From positions 1 to 5,119 of the forward strand of contig JAHQVR010000246.1 of NCBI GenBank assembly GCA_019634245.1: 5,119 nt of DNA. The letters run 5' to 3'. Position 1 is the first letter of the stretch. Each line of letters opens with the position of its first letter. The position numbers and the translations under genes are program-made. Positions 1-4,970 of this stretch are shown piece after piece. Under the pieces are notes generated by a model that was not told the origin of the DNA, did not search any database, and worked only from the letters and a program-made list of their open reading frames with translations. The stretch comes from Gammaproteobacteria bacterium (lineage in GTDB: Bacteria > Pseudomonadota > Gammaproteobacteria > Granulosicoccales > Granulosicoccaceae).

Positions 1-2
1 AT

Positions 3-1310
3 GCTTTGAATGCGCGTACTCTACAACTTCTTGAAGTGGTCAACCTGTTCGATGAGCTTTACCCATTAGGAAAACAATGCAACACCAGTTCCGTATGGGC
101 TAATGGTGACTTTATTTCGAGACAATCCCATTGGTGGGAATCGCTCAAGGGCTGCTTTCACAAACACTTTCTTATGCTCGGCCAGTCTTTTGTTGAACAA
201 CTGCTGGATAGGAAACTGACGCAGGAAGGGGCCTCGGTGGTGCGTAATAGCGAGGCGATTGATATTGAACTCCAAGCCGATAAATGTGTGACGACATTAG
301 CGAATGGCGATCTTATTGAATCAAAATTCATTATCGGTGCTGATGGCTCGCATTCTCTGGTTCGGGAAAAGCTGGGCATCGTATTTGAAATTACGCGCCC
401 GCAGATTATCTGGGCAGTACTGGATGCAGAGATTATAACAGACTTCCCAAAAGTGCCGGAAATTATCACATTTCAGGCAGAAACATCCGATGTTGCCTGG
501 ATTCCTCGTGAGGGAAATATCGATCGCTTTTACATTCAAATGGAGACTAAGGAGTTCAGTGTTGACGATGCACTGGCTAAGATTAACCGGGCAATGGCAC
601 CACACAGCGTCACCATTAAGACACTGGAGTGGTTCTCTAGTTTCTCGGTCAAAGAATCGGTGGCTGAAAGCTACGCTGTTGAAGATCGCGCTTTTCTCGC
701 AGGGGACGCCTGTCATATCCACTCGGTGAATGGCGGTCAAGGGTTGAATACAGGCATCGCTGATGCCTTTAATTTGATCTGGAAACTGGCCATGGTGACT
801 CAATACAACGCACCTATTGAGTTACTCCGTTCGTACGAAACTGAACGCAAAACAGTGGCTAAAGATGTGGTGGAAACCTCAGGACAACTTGTACGATCCA
901 CGAAATTCTCAGAAGCAGGAACACATGCCCAAGACTACGTTAAAATTGTAGAACGCCGGTCTGGTTACATCACAGGTATGGGAATTCAGTATCAATCTGA
1001 GGGATTAAAAGGACAGCGTTTCTACGACCTGGAAATACATAACGGCCTGCAAACTACTCGATTGTATTCGCTGCTGAATTACCAAACGTACTCTTTACTT
1101 ATTTTTGGTAATGATGCGACAGACTTTTCATTGCCACCTTACATAACCAAGGTGTCCATTGCCGACAACAAGCAATCGTCGGGTTACTGGGCCGATAACA
1201 GTCCTTATACTAACCAAGCAATACTGGTCAGGCCCGATGCCTACATTGTCGACAGCGCACCATTAGAAGAGATTGACTCATTGATTGATAAGCTGTGGCA
1301 ATTTAACTAG
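3..1310 (+). CDS. FAD-dependent aromatic-ring monooxygenase (PheA/TfdB-like), 5' truncated by window edge
   Basis: C-terminal ~436 codons of a single-component flavoprotein monooxygenase (PF01494-type family), which uses FAD, NAD(P)H and O2 to hydroxylate aromatic substrates in the cytoplasm. Numbering from the TTG at 6: NARTLQLLE (2-10) matches the usual family segment near residue 45-50, so about 45 residues with the GxGxxG FAD-binding motif should lie left of the window. I therefore treat position 3 as mid-gene, not a start. The DG motif GADGSHSLVR (111-120) and the GD/FAD-ribityl motif GDACHIHSVNGGQGLNTG (233-250) are clear. The C-terminal part (~335-434) fits the thioredoxin-like domain of phenol hydroxylases, with LVRPDAYI (407-414) in place of the usual LVRPDGY. 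Odd: HSVNGG replaces the common HPPxGG or HSPxxG, losing a normally conserved proline. The substrate is unknown; catabolic or natural-product tailoring are both possible. No clear terminator follows the TAG. Confidence 0.93.
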   Translation, partial: ALNARTLQLLEVVNLFDELYPLGKQCNTSSVWANGDFISRQSHWWESLKGCFHKHFLMLGQSFVEQLLDRKLTQEGASVVRNSEAIDIELQADKCVTTLANGDLIESKFIIGADGSHSLVREKLGIVFEITRPQIIWAVLDAEIITDFPKVPEIITFQAETSDVAWIPREGNIDRFYIQMETKEFSVDDALAKINRAMAPHSVTIKTLEWFSSFSVKESVAESYAVEDRAFLAGDACHIHSVNGGQGLNTGIADAFNLIWKLAMVTQYNAPIELLRSYETERKTVAKDVVETSGQLVRSTKFSEAGTHAQDYVKIVERRSGYITGMGIQYQSEGLKGQRFYDLEIHNGLQTTRLYSLLNYQTYSLLIFGNDATDFSLPPYITKVSIADNKQSSGYWADNSPYTNQAILVRPDAYIVDSAPLEEIDSLIDKLWQFN

Positions 1311-1558
1311 CCTGAAAATTTCATCATAGGTCGAGAGCTGTGGAACCTTGGCCTAAACAGTTTGTTCGACTGTCCAACAAGCCTTAGTCATTCTATGGCT
1401 CAAGGACAATCGGGCAATATGTGACGGCCAATGTTTCTTGCTCTTTATCATAGTTTATAGAATCTTAAGTTTCGGGGTCTCATGCAGGCTGCGGGTTCGG
1501 CTACTGAGAGCAGAAAACGCACTCCGAAAAGTGAGATAGACTATGAATCCATAAAACA

Positions 1559-1717
1559 ATGCTGAGCAGTGGTTTGCGTATTTACGCAATTGCCTTAGCC
1601 ACTTCATTCTATAAGAGTCGAGGATTTAAAAAGGGTGACGGGGCCATTCCAATGTTCATCACCTATCTCCCGATCTCACGATATAAGGCCATTAGCATCA
1701 AGAATGAAAAAACTTGA
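1559..1717 (+). pseudogene. Possible remnant of a GNAT acetyltransferase C-terminus
   Basis: A 52-aa frame from ATG 1559 to TGA 1715-1717. Residues 13-23 read LATSFYKSRGF, which fits the C-terminal FYxxxGF signature of GNAT N-acetyltransferases (small-molecule or protein acetylation using acetyl-CoA). It continues with a hydrophobic stretch, PMFITYLPI (31-39), where GNATs have their last beta strands. The acetyl-CoA-binding R/QxxGxG/A motif is absent and the frame is closed upstream by TGA at 1544, so at best this is a fragment. It overlaps the next frame (1704-1892) by 14 bases across a run of six A's, compatible with a frameshift. No Shine-Dalgarno precedes it. The family call rests on one short motif and could be chance. 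Confidence 0.27.
1574..1589. repeat. Short perfect palindrome TTGCGTA-TT-TACGCAA
   Basis: Seven-base arms around a 2-base centre, in the gene-poor interval. This geometry suits a dimeric repressor site, but there is no promoter or intact gene beside it, and it also lies inside a possible coding frame. Function is unproven. Confidence 0.3.
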
Positions 1718-1892
1718 TAGTTTCCTTGGCATATCAGACCTTTCCGGTTTATCGATAGAATGCTTTACTTACCATACTTTAGGCTCTTCGTTTTGTGTGG
1801 TAAACAGCAAGGTTAAATCGGAAGATCTCGATTCACTTTTAACTCGCTCTATTGCCGAAGTGTCAGTCACCCTATCTAGAATTTCTTACTGA
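1704..1892 (+). CDS. Hypothetical 62-aa frame, unrecognised; possibly a gene fragment
   Basis: Frame from ATG 1704 (MKKLDSFLG...) to TAA-less region end with stop at 1890-1892. The same frame is open back to a GTG at 1635, but the ATG is the only start with any natural look; TCAAGA just upstream is a very weak ribosome binding site. The product has mixed hydrophobic and polar residues with two Cys (C32... in a SIECFTYHTLGSSFCVV segment), no signal peptide and no membrane helix. I recognise no family. The run of six A's at its start is shared with the end of the 1559-1717 frame, so the two may be halves of one frameshifted gene. It ends about 35 bases before the terminator of the opposite-strand PLD operon. 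Confidence 0.25.
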   Translation: MKKLDSFLGISDLSGLSIECFTYHTLGSSFCVVNSKVKSEDLDSLLTRSIAEVSVTLSRISY

Positions 1893-1920
1893 TCATTGCA
1901 CTAACCATTGAAAACCAATT

Positions 1921-1957
1921 TAAAAAACCTCGGCAATACAAAAAGCAACGCCGAGGT
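1921..1957 (-). terminator. Rho-independent terminator of the PLD operon
   Basis: On the minus strand an 8-bp perfect stem (ACCTCGGC / GCCGAGGT, at 1957-1950 and 1934-1927) encloses a 15-base loop and runs directly into a T-tract (complement of the A run at 1922-1927). It begins 28 bases after the PLD stop codon. On the plus strand the stem is followed by ATAGAATT, not a T-tract, so it works for the minus strand only. Confidence 0.88.
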
Positions 1958-1984
1958 ATAGAATTAAAGAGTAAGTTTAATCGG

Positions 1985-4291
1985 TTAAATCCAGGTGTAG
2001 TTCGGTGCTGACTTATTCCATAGGCTCTCGACAATACTGTCTGGTGGCATGGTTCGAGCCATGAGCACGCCCGGAAGAACATCGTGTTCCAGCGGAACGA
2101 TGACACGACGATTCAACTGTCCTACCCGAGCAACAACACTTGGATGGGCATTGGCATGATCTAACAATGCGAAAATGTTGATCAGCGATTGGTCTTCTAT
2201 GTTGTTAATCGAAACGGGAGGCGCTGGTGCATGTGAGTCATTGTAATGATTCAGCAAACGGGTAAGTGCTGCGGCAGCAATGCCACCGTGGCGAACAAAG
2301 CCGGAGATTTCACCATCGTATTGCATACTTCTGAACGAAAAGTTAGCGCTACCGCAAACTAAATGCTGGTTATCAATAACCGCGAGCTTGGAATGGGTGT
2401 AGATATTTTGCCAGTCAGGGCCATAGTGTGCTACCGGTGTAAAAAAGTGCAACGATGTTTTGACCCTCACTATTTTGTCGAACCTAACGGTAACAATTGG
2501 ACTCAACGGTGTATTTAAACGAAAGACTAAGGCATCGTTGTTAAGCCAATTAGTGGCAATGGGTTGATCTGGATTATAACTGTCCACTACATTCCATAAT
2601 GCACAACCAGCCTTAGCGACAGTTTGCTGGTTTCCATTGCTGTCTTCATAGGTAACACTGGTACAGTTAAGAACGTTAGCCGGCGCCGGCCCGGGTGATG
2701 GAAGGCGTAAAGCTATCTGCAACCAAGCTCGACGAGTCATATAACTTGAGGGGTCTGAGCCACCGCCAGCAGGAACCATTGCGACTACTCTCAACGCGGC
2801 ACCTGCGGCTATGCGCTGAGCTTGGCGGGTATAAATAGCTCTGATTATATCCGGATCACATAAATGATAATTCTCCAGATAAATAAAATTGTTTGCACCA
2901 TTGATCAGTTCAATCAGCTTGTCCCTGAGGGCTCTATATCGAACCTCGCCCACTGAACGAGTAAGAGCGATACTCAAGGGCACATTATTGGGTGAACGAT
3001 TCTGCAGTGTGGTATTGCGATGCAACGCCACGGATGCCTGACGCTCCTCAACAGAATTGTTGAAACCAAAATTGTTGGCCAATACCCATCCACCTACACC
3101 GATGGTGTTACTGACCCAGTTTTGAGCGATTTGATCGGTTCTGAGCCAGCGCCGGGTCCACTCGGCTTCAATGTCATCAGTTGCCGGTCCAGTAATGCAC
3201 AAGGCGGTATCATGCCACTTGGAATCACTGTGGTCTTCAAGAGAGTAATAACATGGCAACAGATTCAGACCGCCAATTAATGCGGTACGTTGGCCGTTGA
3301 CCGAGGCAATGGCAATTTTCTGGTGATTGGAACTGCCTATTTCGCCCTCGTAATGCTCAAGATAAACCCTTGCCCGATTTGCACCGGGTGTTGCGGCGGC
3401 AGCTTGGTCTATCGCGTAAACTCTTTTAGCAAAGTCTTCATTTGGGCCAGCGGCTTCGGCGCCCAAACCGACTCGTTCATAGGTGGCCGGCCGCCACATA
3501 ATAACGTCTACTCGATGACCGGCTCTGATGGTTCGGTCGATATATTCGAGCAAGGTGCGATTGGCTAGAACCCTCTGAAGTCTGTTTCCCAACAAAACTT
3601 CGCGATCTATCATCCAGTATGCAAGTCTGATGTAAGTATTGTTATTGGCCGGATTGACAGCGATGACTGATTCAAACATAAGCCTGAGCTGCTCAAAGAA
3701 ATCTTCACCATCATTGATAAAGGTAGCTGAATTACCGTCTGTCTCTGTGGGGTTTGTGGTACAGGTGTAGGCATTGACCAAAGCCGGCTCAGCAGGCTCA
3801 CCGCGATTGATCACTAGGACGCTGTACGTTCCTGCATTATTGGCAGGCGCATGGCCTCTTAACGTTGTGTTGTTGATAAATTCCAATTGCGTTACTTCTT
3901 GGTCACCAATGTAGGCTCTGGCACCATCGATAAAGCCAGTGCCGGTTATAATCACCTGTCGGCCAGCTGTTGTTGGCCCCTCATTCGGAGAAATCGACGT
4001 AACTACTGCACTGTTACGATACGTGAACAAGCCACGGGCTGTGACAGTTGCTTCATCTCGATTGGTAACAGACACATCAACCGGTGGGCGCAAACCTCCG
4101 TTCTGTGGAGGAGGACCAAGTGGGGTGGTGCAGGTGAGAGAGGTATCGGACAGGAAACGGACGTCTTCGACCTGAGTACGTCCGAACCTGACCGTACAAC
4201 CGTTTACAAAGCCGGTGCCGGTAATAGTTACCTGAGTACCACCGCCGACGACTCCATTGTTTGGTGCAATATCTCTGATGGTTGCAGGCAT
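1985..4291 (-). CDS. IPT/TIG - IPT/TIG - phospholipase D (two HKD motifs) protein, 768 aa
   Basis: Predicted phosphodiesterase of the PLD superfamily, which hydrolyses or transfers phosphodiester bonds (usually phospholipid head groups, sometimes nucleic acid) through a covalent phospho-His intermediate. Domains: two Ig-like IPT/TIG repeats at ~2-91 and ~96-176 (each with an I.PNxGxxxGGxxVxITGTGF pattern), then the PLD unit at ~195-680. HKD1 is HQKIAIAS (323-330) followed by GGLN (340-343): His and Lys are present but the usual Asp is Ser330. WHDTALCITGPA (359-370) is the conserved strand after HKD1. YLENY (471-475) precedes the second half. HKD2 is canonical, HSKLAVID (633-640) with GSANFSFRS (647-655). 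There is no signal peptide or membrane segment. The start ATG has AGGAGG (4306-4301) nine bases upstream and overlaps the upstream TAA, so translation is coupled to the 69-aa gene. IPT domains fused to PLD suggest surface or polymer binding; an effector, toxin or defence role is inference. Confidence 0.93.
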   Translation of the reverse strand: MPATIRDIAPNNGVVGGGTQVTITGTGFVNGCTVRFGRTQVEDVRFLSDTSLTCTTPLGPPPQNGGLRPPVDVSVTNRDEATVTARGLFTYRNSAVVTSISPNEGPTTAGRQVIITGTGFIDGARAYIGDQEVTQLEFINNTTLRGHAPANNAGTYSVLVINRGEPAEPALVNAYTCTTNPTETDGNSATFINDGEDFFEQLRLMFESVIAVNPANNNTYIRLAYWMIDREVLLGNRLQRVLANRTLLEYIDRTIRAGHRVDVIMWRPATYERVGLGAEAAGPNEDFAKRVYAIDQAAAATPGANRARVYLEHYEGEIGSSNHQKIAIASVNGQRTALIGGLNLLPCYYSLEDHSDSKWHDTALCITGPATDDIEAEWTRRWLRTDQIAQNWVSNTIGVGGWVLANNFGFNNSVEERQASVALHRNTTLQNRSPNNVPLSIALTRSVGEVRYRALRDKLIELINGANNFIYLENYHLCDPDIIRAIYTRQAQRIAAGAALRVVAMVPAGGGSDPSSYMTRRAWLQIALRLPSPGPAPANVLNCTSVTYEDSNGNQQTVAKAGCALWNVVDSYNPDQPIATNWLNNDALVFRLNTPLSPIVTVRFDKIVRVKTSLHFFTPVAHYGPDWQNIYTHSKLAVIDNQHLVCGSANFSFRSMQYDGEISGFVRHGGIAAAALTRLLNHYNDSHAPAPPVSINNIEDQSLINIFALLDHANAHPSVVARVGQLNRRVIVPLEHDVLPGVLMARTMPPDSIVESLWNKSAPNYTWI

Positions 4292-4500
4292 TATTTTTTG
4301 CCTCCTGATTCATCAATGGTTTCAGGCTCAGTTGGGCGTATACCTTGAGCACCGATACTGTTAAAAAAAGCGGCCTCAGGATCATCTACCGAATCGAGTT
4401 GAATCGTGGTAATACTTTTACCTGTCGGTCTGAGATCATCCAGTGACGTTTGCTTACTCGAAAGACCATTCATCTGTTTCAAGGGGTTTAATTGAGGCAT
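4291..4500 (-). CDS. Small hypothetical protein (69 aa), first gene of the PLD operon
   Basis: Begins at ATG 4500-4498 and stops at TAA 4293-4291, whose last A is the first base of the PLD gene's ATG. This TAATG junction is a strong sign that the pair is real and translationally coupled. The only in-frame stop upstream is a TAA 24 bases before the ATG, and no other start lies between. There is no good Shine-Dalgarno (AAAAATATTTGCC precedes the ATG), so expression may be low or from a nearly leaderless mRNA. The product is polar, rich in Ser, Thr, Pro, Asp and Lys, has no hydrophobic helix or signal peptide, ends in DESGGKK, and looks largely disordered. I recognise no family. Possible roles are an adaptor or loading tag for the PLD protein, an immunity or regulatory peptide, or a leader controlling its synthesis; none is proven. 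Confidence 0.72.
   Translation of the reverse strand: MPQLNPLKQMNGLSSKQTSLDDLRPTGKSITTIQLDSVDDPEAAFFNSIGAQGIRPTEPETIDESGGKK
4301..4306 (-). promoter_or_regulatory. Ribosome binding site of the PLD gene (AGGAGG)
   Basis: Perfect anti-16S match, nine bases before the PLD ATG at 4291, lying within the last codons of the 69-aa gene. It fixes the start of the PLD gene and supports coupled translation. It is much stronger than the site of the upstream small gene, so the PLD protein is probably made in excess of it. Confidence 0.85.
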
Positions 4501-4526
4501 GGCAAATATTTTTGGGTATTGAACTT

Positions 4527-4554
4527 AAGATAACTGTATAAAGGTCTGTTGCAA
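4527..4554 (-). promoter_or_regulatory. Candidate sigma70 promoter of the 69-aa/PLD operon
   Basis: On the minus strand, TTGCAA (-35, 4554-4549) and TATCTT (-10, 4532-4527) are separated by 16 bases, each matching four consensus positions or so. Transcription would begin near 4520, giving a leader of about 20 bases before the ATG at 4500. No operator repeats are obvious. An overlapping TATACA offers an alternative -10 but has no good -35. Confidence 0.35.
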
Positions 4555-4970
4555 TTCACTTGGTTAAACTGACGGAAAAATCAGGTGATATCATCAATTG
4601 AAAAAGAGAAGACCGCTTACATTGATACCCACACGAAGAAAAAAGAACACGCTTTTACTAACTCGTTAGATGAAGATTAAGCAATTGGTTGGTGAACTCT
4701 GATTTCAAAGGCAAATATTGCTAAGAAGCAAGGAGTTTTCAAATGGCACGCACAACAATTCTTCGATCTTGCCGAATTAGGATTTTCTTTTTCAAAAGTC
4801 GATCAAATCAGCAGTAATTCTGCTTGCGGAATGCGTTGATAACCGATCATGCTCGTGTTTTTATTCCTCAACATCTTCAAATGCTTCCTTTGCTCTGAAT
4901 CTCAGCTTTTTAATAGCCTGTTTAATCACCATCAGCCACCATTTGACTTACCGCAAACCCTTAAACTACC
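4555..4970. other. Intergenic region between the PLD operon and the Ash/Icd-like ORF
   Basis: About 415 AT-rich bases between divergent genes. No complete gene is convincing. Short frames worth recording: plus-strand 4585-4680 (GTG start, 31 aa, Lys/Glu-rich, ending SLDED), plus-strand 4696-4839 (47 codons with no standard start), plus-strand 4743-4817 with a good ribosome site, and minus-strand 4861-4932 (23 aa, charged helix-like). The first two share a frame, interrupted only by stops at 4678 and 4693, which is compatible with a decayed gene. TTGACT at 4943-4948 is a good -35 for the gene at 4971, but I find no matching -10. Confidence 0.55.
4743..4817 (+). CDS. Candidate 24-aa basic peptide with a strong ribosome binding site
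   Basis: ATG at 4743 is preceded by AAGGAG (4730-4735) at a 7-base spacing, the best Shine-Dalgarno on the plus strand of this region. The frame ends at TAA 4815-4817. The product begins MARTTILRSCRIRIFFF and carries six Arg/Lys and no acidic residue. It is in the same frame as the Ash/Icd-like ORF that begins 153 bases later, so it could be a leader peptide. Equally, a longer open frame (4696-4839) covers the same bases in another register, and this may be the start of a gene broken by a frameshift. No family is recognised. Confidence 0.28.
   Translation: MARTTILRSCRIRIFFFKSRSNQQ

Larger units (their letters stand above)
1311..1920. other. Gene-poor interval with decayed-looking coding DNA
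   Basis: About 600 bases between the convergent monooxygenase and PLD operon. No frame here is a convincing intact gene. The plus strand shows three short frames in succession with small overlaps: an ATG frame at 1482-1565 (27 aa, not recognised), one at 1559-1717 and one at 1704-1892. An imperfect hairpin (TTGG..ACAGT/ACTGT..CCAA, 1348-1377) lies just after the monooxygenase but has no T-tract, so I do not call it a terminator. A perfect 7-bp palindrome with a 2-base centre lies at 1574-1589. I see no rRNA, tRNA or CRISPR. The pattern suggests remnants of one or more genes rather than a designed regulatory region. Confidence 0.6.

Noticed and set aside
321..803. 160-codon minus-strand frame within the monooxygenase
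   Set aside because: The plus strand here encodes the conserved DG and GD flavin motifs; the opposite frame is a shadow with no motif or ribosome site.
1348..1377. Bulged hairpin after the monooxygenase, considered as terminator or integron attC site
   Set aside because: No T-tract follows, and the paired core sites (RYYYAAC / GTTRRRY) of attC are not both present.
1353..1451. Minus-strand 32-aa frame (KKHWPSHIARLSLS...) considered as a transposase accessory-protein remnant
   Set aside because: Resemblance to IS66-type HWxxHI segments is too short and weak, and no inverted repeats or target duplications are visible around it.
1921..1957. Terminator considered as bidirectional
   Set aside because: The plus-strand side of the stem is followed by ATAGAATT without a T-tract.
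3887..4348. 153-codon plus-strand frame opposite the 5' end of the PLD gene
   Set aside because: Antisense to clear IPT/TIG coding sequence with consistent domain motifs; its translation is low-complexity and matches nothing.
4077..4385. 102-codon minus-strand frame overlapping the junction of the 69-aa and PLD genes
   Set aside because: Out of register with the AGGAGG/TAATG signals; its Arg/Tyr-rich product is the out-of-frame reading of IPT/TIG repeats.
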